A stretch of 64,000 nt of DNA from Ignavibacteria bacterium (lineage in GTDB: Bacteria > Bacteroidota > Ignavibacteria > Tepidaquicellales > Tepidaquicellaceae), in assembly GCA_016709315.1 (NCBI GenBank), contig JADJMZ010000005.1, forward strand, positions 186,001 to 250,000. The letters run 5' to 3'. A program made the translations under genes and the position numbers. Numbering within the stretch: position 1 is the first letter of the stretch; each line of letters begins with the position of its first letter. Of this stretch, positions 54,376-63,044 are shown in pieces. The notes beneath the pieces were generated by a model. That model was not told the origin of the DNA and did not search any database. It saw only the letters and a list, made by a program, of their open reading frames with translations.

Positions 54376-55134
54376 ATGAAAAACAATATAGCTCTCGTTA
54401 CAGGAGGCGGAAGAGGTCTCGGGAAAGATATGGCATTATCTCTGGCAAAGAAAGGAATTGATGTCATTATTACTTATAACACAAATAAGGAGGATGCTGA
54501 TAAAGTCGCTTCAGAAATCATAAACACAGGACAAAAGTCTGCCTCTTTGCAGTTTGATGTTTCAGACATTAAAAGCATTGATAATTTTATAAAGCAGCTT
54601 TCGGAAACATTAAAGACAAAATTCAGTTCTGAAAGATTCGATTTTTTAATTAACAATGCTGGCATTGGCGCGACTATTCCTTTTGATAAAGTTACTGAAG
54701 ATGTATTCGATAATTTTGTCAATGTACATTTCAAAGGGGTATTCTTTCTTACTCAGAAAACCTTGCCGATGATTAATGATAACGGTTGCATAGTCAATGT
54801 ATCATCAGGAACTACACGCTTTTGCGTTCCGGGATATTCCGTTTATTCTTCAATGAAAGGCGCTGTTGAAGTCTTTACTAAATATCTTGCAAAGGAAACG
54901 GGACAAAGAGGAATCAGAGCAAATGTCATTGCGCCTGGAGCTACTGAAACTGATTTTAATAATGCGATTATAAGAAGCAATCCTCAGTTAAAAGCTTTCA
55001 TCACAAGCCAGACGCCTCTAGGAAGAGTAGGTCAGGCAGACGATATCGGAAGTGTCGTTGCATTTCTTTGTTCGGATGACGCCAAATGGATAAACGGACA
55101 GCGGATAGAAGTATCGGGCGGAATAAATTTATAA
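54376..55134 (+). CDS. Short-chain dehydrogenase/reductase (3-oxoacyl-ACP reductase FabG-like)
   Basis: 252-residue classical SDR: TGGGRGLG at 9-16, NNAG near 94, NVSSG serine and YSVYSSMKGAV giving Tyr and Lys. LITYNTNKEDADKV and the C-terminal PLGRVGQADDIGSVVAFLCSDDAKWINGQ block place it with FabG-type enzymes. Whether it acts in fatty-acid synthesis or on another carbonyl is open. The P-loop kinase gene starts 32 bp downstream. Confidence 0.88.
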   Translation: MKNNIALVTGGGRGLGKDMALSLAKKGIDVIITYNTNKEDADKVASEIINTGQKSASLQFDVSDIKSIDNFIKQLSETLKTKFSSERFDFLINNAGIGATIPFDKVTEDVFDNFVNVHFKGVFFLTQKTLPMINDNGCIVNVSSGTTRFCVPGYSVYSSMKGAVEVFTKYLAKETGQRGIRANVIAPGATETDFNNAIIRSNPQLKAFITSQTPLGRVGQADDIGSVVAFLCSDDAKWINGQRIEVSGGINL

Positions 55135-55166
55135 TATTAGTGTTATTGAACATTGCAAAACTACAA

Positions 55167-55727
55167 ATGAGATCCGCAAGAATTCTGATCATCGGAAACG
55201 GAGGGACTGGCAAATCCACACTCTCTGAAAGACTCGGTAAAGAATATGACATTCCGGTTACTCATCTTGATCTGCTTTCCTGGAAAGATAATTATATAAG
55301 AACTGATGAGAATGTATTTAAAGAAGAATTATTAAATAAAATGAAATCGGAAAGAATGATTATCGAGGGCTGGGCTTATCATTCAACAATGAAGGAAAGA
55401 CTTGAATGGTCTGACATTATCATTTATCTGAAGTATCCTCTTGAATATTGTCTCAAAACAGTCTTTGAGAGGAACAGTCTTTACAATTATAAGAGTTATC
55501 CTTTTGATCCGTTCACAGGAGACAGAGAAGCAAGATATGATCTGTACAGGGAAGCGGTTGAGAGAGTTCATTATAAGTACGAGCCGGAAGTCAGGAAATG
55601 GCTGAAAGAATTTGCGGATTCAGAGAAATGTATATATACTTTTGAGTCTATTGATGAATTGAATGAAAACTACAATCTCATAGCTCAGAAAATTCATGAA
55701 CAACTGAAACTTTCTGAAAACGGATAG
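55167..55727 (+). CDS. P-loop kinase-like ATPase (adenylate kinase/topology-modulation-protein type)
   Basis: 186-residue nucleoside-kinase-like protein with Walker A GNGGTGKST near residue 10, HLDLLSWK for the substrate site and IIEGWAYHSTMKERL, a pattern known from FlaR/topology modulation proteins. I place the start at ATG 55167 (MRSARILIIGNG), though the frame is open upstream within the SDR gene end. Substrate is unknown. Convergent with glnA; a hairpin GATAC/GTATC with T-rich tail (about 55755-55788) may end both. Confidence 0.82.
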   Translation: MRSARILIIGNGGTGKSTLSERLGKEYDIPVTHLDLLSWKDNYIRTDENVFKEELLNKMKSERMIIEGWAYHSTMKERLEWSDIIIYLKYPLEYCLKTVFERNSLYNYKSYPFDPFTGDREARYDLYREAVERVHYKYEPEVRKWLKEFADSEKCIYTFESIDELNENYNLIAQKIHEQLKLSENG

Positions 55728-55828
55728 CATAGTTCTCAACGATTCTGCAGAGATGGATACTCCCGTATCTCTTTAATATTTTTTCAACACTGGAAATAAG
55801 AAACAAAAATAATTATTTCTTTGTCATT

Positions 55829-57334
55829 TTACATATTGTGCATATATTTCTTCACAAGCTTTTTAATCTCATCATCCTTGCCGAACAATTCTTCGCGCAG
55901 ATTTTTATCTTTGAATGATCTGAGATTATCAATGAATCTGTCAATAGTACCTTTTGGGAAGACCTTATTCTTTTCAAAGAAACTTCTGTCTTTTTCAAGA
56001 GCATCTGCGGAATCAGAACATGATACAGGAAGTTGCTCAAACTTAAATGCTGTTTCTCTGTTTTCTTCTTTGAATATATTTACGCCTGAATATAATTTTT
56101 TTGAGAGTTCAAGTGAGTCAGTTTTTTCAAGACCGGACTGAGCAGCCATTATCAGACCTGCCATCAGGTGATAAAGATCAGCGGAACCGTCGGGAGTTCT
56201 GAGTTCGACTGTTTGCTTACCTGGGATATAAGGCACTTCATACTTTTCAAAAGGATTTGCATCTCTGACCATATTAGTTTTTGCGATCCATCCGAGAGGA
56301 ACTCTCATAAGAGCCGAACGGTTCGTATCGCCCCAGCAGATATTCACCGGCGCTTCCTGATGCGGGACGAGGCGCAGATAAGAAAGCGGAACAGTATTTC
56401 CGAATGCAGTAAGTTCTTTCGCCTTGCTCAGAATCCCTGCTATCATTTTTTTTGCTGTATCAGTAATTCCTTCATCATCAGCCATTAAATTCACTCCGTT
56501 CTTTTCCGCAAGAAAATGAATATGAAGACCGCTGCCCGCTTTGCCGACTGTTATTTTCGGAGCAAAGCTTATGTTAACATTATGTTTCTTTCCGAGCATT
56601 CTCAGTATCCATTTTCCGATAAGAAGCTGGTCAACAGCATCTTCAGCTTCTACGGGCTGAAATTCAATTTCCTGCTGTTCATAATATTCATCACCCGAAG
56701 TAAAATTACCAACTTCCGAATGACCGTATTTTATTTTGCCTCCTGCCTGCGCAATAAGATTCATAGCTTCCCTGCGAAGGTTTTCCCATTTTGAAAACGG
56801 CTGCGAGTCTGCATAACCCTTCTGATCCTTTGCCGGGTAAAGCGTATCTGTTTTGCTGATTACATAATATTCAAGTTCACCCATCGCCTTAAAAACAAAT
56901 CCAGTGCTTTTTTTAAATTCATTATGCGCCTTTCTCAGAATATATTCAGGAGCGCTTTCGAGAGGTTTGCCGTCTTTTGTGTAATAGGAACAAAGAATAT
57001 CTATTGAAGGAATTTCAGAAAAAGGATTTACAAATGCAGAACTGAATCTCGGTATCACATACAGATCACTTGAATCCGCGTCAACATAAGAGAACAGGCT
57101 TGATCCGTCAACCCGCTCTCCTGTTGAAAGAATTGACTCAAGATAATCGCGGCTTGTAATTACAAAGTTAAGAGTTTTCAGCTTACCGTCCTCACCGGCA
57201 AAACGAAAATTTACCATCTCTATTCCATTCTCTTCTATGAATCTTATAATGTCGTGTCTGGTAAATTCTTTCGATGGCTTTCTCAGATACTTTACAAGCT
57301 TATTTGGATTTAGCGATACTTCGTATTCTCTCAT
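55829..57334 (-). CDS. glnA: Glutamine synthetase (type I-like)
   Basis: 501-residue enzyme assimilating ammonia into glutamine. It has the beta-grasp N-terminal part (VNFRFAGEDGKLKTLNFVI, DGSSLFSYVDADSSDLYVIP) and the catalytic metal residues in MGELEYYVI. GSGLHIHFLAEKNG and PHQEAPVNICWGDTNRSALMRVP follow, with the substrate loop VELRTPDGSADLYHLMAGLI. The adenylylation-site pattern of enteric GS is not obvious, so regulation by adenylylation is uncertain. It resembles the Bacteroidetes form of intermediate length. Confidence 0.93.
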   Translation of the reverse strand: MREYEVSLNPNKLVKYLRKPSKEFTRHDIIRFIEENGIEMVNFRFAGEDGKLKTLNFVITSRDYLESILSTGERVDGSSLFSYVDADSSDLYVIPRFSSAFVNPFSEIPSIDILCSYYTKDGKPLESAPEYILRKAHNEFKKSTGFVFKAMGELEYYVISKTDTLYPAKDQKGYADSQPFSKWENLRREAMNLIAQAGGKIKYGHSEVGNFTSGDEYYEQQEIEFQPVEAEDAVDQLLIGKWILRMLGKKHNVNISFAPKITVGKAGSGLHIHFLAEKNGVNLMADDEGITDTAKKMIAGILSKAKELTAFGNTVPLSYLRLVPHQEAPVNICWGDTNRSALMRVPLGWIAKTNMVRDANPFEKYEVPYIPGKQTVELRTPDGSADLYHLMAGLIMAAQSGLEKTDSLELSKKLYSGVNIFKEENRETAFKFEQLPVSCSDSADALEKDRSFFEKNKVFPKGTIDRFIDNLRSFKDKNLREELFGKDDEIKKLVKKYMHNM

Positions 57335-57525
57335 GATATTTCAATTTAAATTTATTTAATAATTTAAATAAAGTAATTTTTTATTTCAGGACAATAAGCC
57401 GGTAGTTAAACAAAATTTTAATCTATTATGAAAAAAGTATTCAATAAAAATACTGGTCTATATATTTCCGGCTACATTTTATGAGTAAAATATCAGTTTT
57501 AAATTATTATATTTGCAAAAAAATA

Positions 57526-58011
57526 ATGGCAGCAAAATTCAGAAAAGGAGTTAAAGGGGCATTGCTTGATGAATATCAGAATGCAGTTAACGACCTGAAA
57601 AAAAATATTTCGGATATAAATGAAACTGATCTGAAAATCATATCCGGCCACAAGACTTCAAATAAAGACTGTGTTTCAGTTCAATCAGTTCTTACGCATG
57701 TGGTTTTATGCGGATATAATTACATGACAATGATAGACATTCATAAAGGCAATTCAGACAGTCCCTGGCCAAAAAGAGTTTTTTTCAATACAATTAAAGA
57801 ATACAATTCAGCCCTTGACAGGATGTTTGATCATACTGTCAAAACATTTGACAAAGTAGCTGAATCCGAGATGTATGAACCCGATCCTGCAAAGAAGATA
57901 CTAACCGGCTGGGGTCAGTTGTATGACTATGAACAGTTAATGGAGCATGCAATAGTTCATATCTCAAGACACAGAAGGCAGATACAGAAATTCATTCAGG
58001 ACAGAAAATAA
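57526..58011 (+). CDS. DinB-superfamily protein
   Basis: Four-helix protein of 161 residues from ATG 57526 (MAAKFRKGVKGALLDEYQ). The frame is open from 57481, but the extra 15 residues (MSKISVLNYYICKK) are not typical. Metal-ligand histidines are suggested by SVLTHVVLCGYNY and by EHAIVHISRHRRQIQKF near the end. It lies 23 bp before the next gene of unknown function, and they may be co-expressed. A TATATTTG sequence at 57508-57515 resembles the -7 box of Bacteroidetes promoters. Confidence 0.8.
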   Translation: MAAKFRKGVKGALLDEYQNAVNDLKKNISDINETDLKIISGHKTSNKDCVSVQSVLTHVVLCGYNYMTMIDIHKGNSDSPWPKRVFFNTIKEYNSALDRMFDHTVKTFDKVAESEMYEPDPAKKILTGWGQLYDYEQLMEHAIVHISRHRRQIQKFIQDRK

Positions 58012-58034
58012 TTTTTTAATAAAACATAAATTAT

Positions 58035-58523
58035 ATGTCTAAAGAACCTCCTTTTGATATTGATATTGCGCACAGATGGTTTGGCGCAGAATATAACAAC
58101 AGTATTTTCCCGCTTCTTGAAAAAGCTGACAGGACTGAAGAGGAAACGGAGAAGATGATCTCTATGGCTTACGCTACAACGCTTCACTGGAGCAGTTACT
58201 CCAAATGTAAAACCGCCAATCTCGCAAGAGGTGAATATATGATTGCAACTGCGCTGGCATATGCCGGAAGAAAGGAATCCTCTCTTCATCACGCAAAAAG
58301 AAATTACGAAATTACTTTCAGTCATATAGATGAAATGGAAGACTGGGATATTGCATTTTCTCTTATGGTAAATGCCAGAGCATACGCTCTTAACCGAGAT
58401 ATGGAGACTGCGGAAAAATTTTTAACAGAATGCATTACATCAATAGAAAAAGTAAAAGATCAGGGAGATAAAAATATACTTGAAATGGATTTCAATTCAG
58501 GTCCATGGTACGGATTAAAGTAA
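58035..58523 (+). CDS. Hypothetical TPR-like protein
   Basis: 162-residue soluble protein without signal peptide. I recognise no named family. It begins with SKEPPFDIDIAHRWFGAEYNN and the remainder is helical with YMIATALAYAGRKESSLHHA and ARAYALNRDMETAEKFL, resembling TPR-like helix pairs. It follows the DinB gene by 23 bp, so a joint role is possible. Function is unknown. Confidence 0.65.
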   Translation: MSKEPPFDIDIAHRWFGAEYNNSIFPLLEKADRTEEETEKMISMAYATTLHWSSYSKCKTANLARGEYMIATALAYAGRKESSLHHAKRNYEITFSHIDEMEDWDIAFSLMVNARAYALNRDMETAEKFLTECITSIEKVKDQGDKNILEMDFNSGPWYGLK

Positions 58524-58925
58524 AAAGCATATTGCTCCAAAGCGTTGAATATTGTTCACGAAACTAAAACTATATTGAAATCAAAAGGCTTGTTTCTCAC
58601 ACATTAACCAGATCAGACTCTGAATTTTTCTTATAATTTTAATTACTCAGTTAAGAGTATAGGTGTGTATCTGTGAAAATCTGTAACATCTGTAAAAGAA
58701 AAGCTTTGGTTTATTTTAAAATTAATTTGATTGAGATCCAGGGATTTTTATAAATTCATGGGAAATCTGTTTAAAATTGTATCATAATTAACTTTTACAT
58801 CTAACCCGACACGTTTTGGACAGTTGTGTCAGCTCAATCCAAAATAATTCAAAATTCCCTTTAAATACTTACCAAATATAATTATATTGATAGTTAATAA
58901 TAAATTATAAAAAACAAATCATTTA
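58524..58925. other. AT-rich intergenic region, no gene seen
   Basis: No reading frame, tRNA or terminator of quality is visible. A weak pairing of CCGACAC with GTGTC near 58807-58832 is the only structure. The following TPR gene starts at 58926. Confidence 0.6.
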
Positions 58926-59600
58926 ATGACAAAGCATCAAACACATCATACTGAAGACAAGCTGATGGCTGTATATTACAAAGCAGTCGATTTCTTTGAT
59001 AAGAACAAGAAGAATGTTTACTATGTACTATCTGCAATAGTTATAATTATCGCAGGCATCATATTTTTTACTAACAAAAGAAAAGCAGACAACGAGAAAG
59101 CTTCTCTCGAATTATCGAAGATACAGCAAATATATAATGCAGGAAATTTTCAGCAGTCGGTCAGCGGGGATTCGCTCGGACAGACTAAAGGACTTCAGTT
59201 TATCGTTGATGAATACGGTTCGACTGAAAACGGCGAGTTAGCCAAACTGATGCTTGCAAATTCATATTTCAATTTAAGGGATTTTGAGAAAGCGGAAAAG
59301 TATTACAAAGATTATTCAGGAAGCAATAAACTTCTTCAGGTTTCTTCTGCAGCCGGATTAGCTTCTGTATATGAAGCGAAGAATAATTATTCTGATGCTG
59401 CTAAACAATTTGAGAAAGCAGCAAATATTGACAAGGAAAATCCTTTTGTTGACCAGTATCTGTTTTATGCAGGTAAGAATTATATACGGGCGGATAAACC
59501 TGATGACGCTAAGAAAATTTTCAACAGAATAAAAGAAGATTTTCCTAAATCGAAATATATAGCAGAGTCTGAAAGATATAAATCATCAATTAATCAATAA
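58926..59600 (+). CDS. TPR membrane protein (YfgM-like)
   Basis: 224-residue membrane-anchored protein: a cytoplasmic N-terminus, one TM helix (about residues 33-50) and a C-terminal TPR region (LANSYFNLRDFEKAEKYY, AASVYEAKNNYSDAAKQFEKAA, YAGKNYIRADKPDDAKKIF). The layout matches YfgM-type tetratricopeptide proteins linked to the Sec translocon or outer-membrane biogenesis. The direct function here is inferred. It starts a run of four same-strand genes with yqeY 18 bp later. Confidence 0.78.
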   Translation: MTKHQTHHTEDKLMAVYYKAVDFFDKNKKNVYYVLSAIVIIIAGIIFFTNKRKADNEKASLELSKIQQIYNAGNFQQSVSGDSLGQTKGLQFIVDEYGSTENGELAKLMLANSYFNLRDFEKAEKYYKDYSGSNKLLQVSSAAGLASVYEAKNNYSDAAKQFEKAANIDKENPFVDQYLFYAGKNYIRADKPDDAKKIFNRIKEDFPKSKYIAESERYKSSINQ

Positions 59601-59618
59601 GAAGTCAAGTCATAGATT

Positions 59619-60065
59619 ATGAGTTTAAAAGTTAAGATAAATGAAGATCTGAATAATGCTTTAAAGGCAAAAGATACAGTGAAAATAGATACGCTCCGTT
59701 CGATCAGAGCTGAGATTCTTAAAATGGACAAGTCGGGTATGAACAGGGAGATGACTCCGGAAGAGGAAATTCAGCTGCTGGCAAAGCAGGCAAAGATGAG
59801 AAAAGAATCAATAGAATTGTTTGAGCAGGCAGGAAGAAAGGATCTTGTAGATAAAGAACAGGCGCAGCTTGACTTAATAAATCAGTACCTGCCCGAACAA
59901 ATGTCTGAAAAAGAAGCTGATGAAATTATATCAAAGATCATATCGGATGCAGGGACAACCTCTCAAAAAGATTTCGGCAGATTAATGAGCGAAGTTATGA
60001 AACAGCTTAAAGGTAAAATTGACGGTAAGATTATACAGGACATATTAAAAAGCAAACTTTCGTAA
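59619..60065 (+). CDS. yqeY: GatB/YqeY domain protein
   Basis: 148-residue protein of the YqeY family, related to the tail of the amidotransferase GatB: LKVKINEDLNNALKAKDTVKID, IRAEILKMDKSGMNREMTPEEEI, LVDKEQAQLDLINQYLPEQMSE and DFGRLMSEVMKQLKGKIDGK. It probably binds tRNA-like RNA, but the role is not known. Length is normal. Confidence 0.92.
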   Translation: MSLKVKINEDLNNALKAKDTVKIDTLRSIRAEILKMDKSGMNREMTPEEEIQLLAKQAKMRKESIELFEQAGRKDLVDKEQAQLDLINQYLPEQMSEKEADEIISKIISDAGTTSQKDFGRLMSEVMKQLKGKIDGKIIQDILKSKLS

Positions 60066-60131
60066 TACTGCAACTCATTTCAGACTGATTTTTTACTGTC
60101 CGGAAATTAATGATACAATGTCTGAATCAAT

Positions 60132-60653
60132 TTGAATAAGTTAGATATCATAATATCCGTTATCATTTTAATACCCGCTTTACTGGGTCTGAAAAACGGT
60201 CTTCTTAAAAGCATTTTCTCACTTGCAGGAATAATTACAGGATTATATCTTGCGACCCGCTACAATGACAAACTTGTCAGCTTTTTAAAATTCATTAAGA
60301 CTGACGAAAAAATTCTTAGCTTCATCTCTTTTGTTTTTATTATTCTTACAGCGTATTTTATATTTACTTATATTTCAGGAAAAATATCGGGTTTGAATTT
60401 CATTACCAGAACCATTGATAAGATATCAGGGACATTGCTCGGAATTTTTAAAGGACTAATTATCGCCAGTATATTTTTAGTGGTTTCAGCAGGTACTTTT
60501 AAAATTTTTTCGGAAAAAGAAATAGCGGTTTCAGTGTTGTACCCTGTGACTGTAAATATCGCTCCTGATGTTTATAATTATGTAATAAAATTTTTTCCTG
60601 AAGCAAAAAGTTTTTATGAGGAGTTAAGCAAAATGATTTTACGTTCAAATTAA
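60132..60653 (+). CDS. CvpA-family membrane protein
   Basis: 173-residue integral membrane protein with four TM segments, the CvpA pattern DIIISVIILIPALLGLKNGLL at the start and LSFISFVFIILTAYF, ISGTLLGIFKGLIIASIFL after it. CvpA-type proteins affect envelope integrity or export. Start is TTG at 60132, the first usable codon in frame. It lies 27 bp before mutS2, a common neighbour. Confidence 0.82.
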   Translation: MNKLDIIISVIILIPALLGLKNGLLKSIFSLAGIITGLYLATRYNDKLVSFLKFIKTDEKILSFISFVFIILTAYFIFTYISGKISGLNFITRTIDKISGTLLGIFKGLIIASIFLVVSAGTFKIFSEKEIAVSVLYPVTVNIAPDVYNYVIKFFPEAKSFYEELSKMILRSN

Positions 60654-60680
60654 TTTACATTTATTGAATCATTTATAAAT

Positions 60681-63044
60681 ATGGATCTGGCAGAATTAAA
60701 AATAAAGTTAGAGTTCGACAGGATCACAGGCAGTGTCAAACATCACGCCTATTCTACGCTGGGAGAAGTCCGCTGCGATGAAATTGATTTTTTCACTGAC
60801 AATGAATCTTTAGAGAAAGAACTCGATAAGGTAGTCGAAATGAAAATTATTCTTTCAACCGAAGGAGATCTGCCTCTTGACGGACTGAAAGACATAAGCA
60901 GATGCATCAGTAAAATTAAGATAGAAGGATATTACATAACTCCTGAAGAATTTCTGCATATACTCGACTTTCTGAAAATCTCAAGAAATACAAAGAAGTA
61001 TATTTCTGATCTCAATAGTGAAAAGGACAATTCATTTGAACTCATAAACAATCTTGCTAAAGATCTTTTTTTCAATAAAATACTTGAACACAATATTGAG
61101 ATAACAATAGATGAAACAGGTAATGTAAGAGATAACGCTTCGGCTGCTCTAAGTAAAATCAGAAAGAGCATAAATTCACAGTCCGGAAGATTAAGAAAAA
61201 CACTTTCCGCTATACTGAAAAAAGTTTCGGAAAAGGAATTTCTTCGTGAAGATATTATAACACAGCGTGAAGGAAGGTATGTTATTCCTGTAAAAGCCGA
61301 GAACAAGAGAAATGTTCCCGGTATCATACACGGATCATCGGGAACGGGAGCTACAGTTTTCATTGAGCCATCTGAAATCATAAATCTCAATAATGAAATT
61401 ACGGAACTTCATTTTGAGGAAAAAAGAGAAATAGAGAAGATACTTCGCGAGCTTTCGGGACAGCTTGCACAGTACACAGATGAAATTAAGAACAACCTTG
61501 ACATTCTGTCCGAGATAGATTTCATTCAGGCAAAAGCAAGATATGCAATCGAAACTGACTCAACAAAACCTGTTATAGGAAATAAATATTTAAATCTTAT
61601 TACAGCATATCATCCGGGACTTTTGAAAACTAAAAAACGAAACGAAGTAATTCCGCTTAATCTGACAATCGGAGGAGATTATAACACGCTGGTAATATCA
61701 GGGCCGAATGCAGGAGGAAAGACAGTTGTACTTAAGACAGTCGGATTAATACAACTTATGCTTCAGTCGGGAATGCTTGTTCCCGCATCTCCCGAAAGCG
61801 AGTTCAAATTGTTTAACGACATCTTTATCAGCATAGGTGACGAACAATCTTTAGAAAGCGATCTGAGTACATTCAGTTCACACCTTCGCTCTATAAAAGA
61901 GATTTTAGACAAGTCAGACAATAATTCTCTCATTCTCATAGATGAAATCGCAAGCGGAACTGATCCTGTGCTGGGAAGCGCTTTATCTGCATCCATTCTG
62001 AAAACATTTTCAAAAAGGGATGCTTATACAATAGTAACGACACATAACAGCGAACTGAAGGAATTTGCATACAGCACTGAAAGAATAGAAAACGCTTCGC
62101 TTGAATTTGATGTAGAGAACCTTACTCCGAATTTTCATTTTGTTTCGGGCGTGCCCGGTCAGAGTTTTACATTTGAGATCGCAAGGAAATTTGATTTTCC
62201 GGAATCAGTTTTAACAGACGCCTACAGTAATCTTGATGAAAATGAAAGCAGACTTGAAGACCTTCTGAAAGATCTCAATGAAACAAAACAGAAGTATGAT
62301 CTTCTTAAGAATAAGTTTGATATTGATAATTCAAGATTAAAAGGTCTTACTGCAATGTATGACAGGAAGATTAAGGAATTAAGCAGGAATGAAAAAGAGA
62401 TTAAATATAAAGCAAAACTTGAAGCGGAAAGAATTTTAAAAGATGCAAATAAACTAATTGAAAAGACGATCAAGGAGATCCGTGAAGACAAGCATACTCC
62501 CAAGGAGATCAAGAAAGAATTTAACCTTGAATCGGAAAAGATCATTACTGTTCCTGAAGAAGATAAGTTTATAGAAGATGAAGATGTAAAAGTTCTTGAC
62601 GAAGTGATTAAAGTAAATGACACAATAAGAATTAAAGACTCGATCGCATCAGGCGAAGTTATAGATATTTCAGGGGAACATATTTCAGTAAATGTGAACG
62701 GAATTTTAATGAGATTAAAACTTCATGACGTAGAAAAAATAAATAGGAAAGAATCAGTAAAAGAATATTCGGGACATTCGTTTGTAGAGGTCAATGAAGG
62801 AAAAATTGAATACGAACTTGATCTGAGAGGAAATTATCCGACGGAAATTGAGGATAAGATAGAAAAGTTTATATTTGATTCAGTGAACAGCGGTTTAAAG
62901 GAAGTAAGTATAATCCACGGAAAAGGCAGCGGAAGGTTAAGAACAGAAGTTCAGAAACTTCTCAGGAAACATAAATCTGTAAAGACTTTTCGACTGGGCA
63001 ACTGGAATGAAGGTGACAGCGGTGTAACAATAATAGACTTATGA
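60681..63044 (+). CDS. mutS2: MutS2 family ATPase/endonuclease with Smr domain
   Basis: 787-residue homologue of MutS2, which acts in recombination control or ribosome rescue depending on the organism. The core MutS part has Walker A GPNAGGKT (341-348), Walker B LILIDEIASGTDP and STFSSHLRSI before it. A coiled-coil arm follows (about 510-620), and the C-terminal Smr nuclease domain starts near residue 712 (ELDLRGNYPTEIED) with the HGKGSGRLR signature. No mismatch-recognition domain I is present, as expected. It overlaps the next gene by 4 bp. Confidence 0.95.
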   Translation: MDLAELKIKLEFDRITGSVKHHAYSTLGEVRCDEIDFFTDNESLEKELDKVVEMKIILSTEGDLPLDGLKDISRCISKIKIEGYYITPEEFLHILDFLKISRNTKKYISDLNSEKDNSFELINNLAKDLFFNKILEHNIEITIDETGNVRDNASAALSKIRKSINSQSGRLRKTLSAILKKVSEKEFLREDIITQREGRYVIPVKAENKRNVPGIIHGSSGTGATVFIEPSEIINLNNEITELHFEEKREIEKILRELSGQLAQYTDEIKNNLDILSEIDFIQAKARYAIETDSTKPVIGNKYLNLITAYHPGLLKTKKRNEVIPLNLTIGGDYNTLVISGPNAGGKTVVLKTVGLIQLMLQSGMLVPASPESEFKLFNDIFISIGDEQSLESDLSTFSSHLRSIKEILDKSDNNSLILIDEIASGTDPVLGSALSASILKTFSKRDAYTIVTTHNSELKEFAYSTERIENASLEFDVENLTPNFHFVSGVPGQSFTFEIARKFDFPESVLTDAYSNLDENESRLEDLLKDLNETKQKYDLLKNKFDIDNSRLKGLTAMYDRKIKELSRNEKEIKYKAKLEAERILKDANKLIEKTIKEIREDKHTPKEIKKEFNLESEKIITVPEEDKFIEDEDVKVLDEVIKVNDTIRIKDSIASGEVIDISGEHISVNVNGILMRLKLHDVEKINRKESVKEYSGHSFVEVNEGKIEYELDLRGNYPTEIEDKIEKFIFDSVNSGLKEVSIIHGKGSGRLRTEVQKLLRKHKSVKTFRLGNWNEGDSGVTIIDL

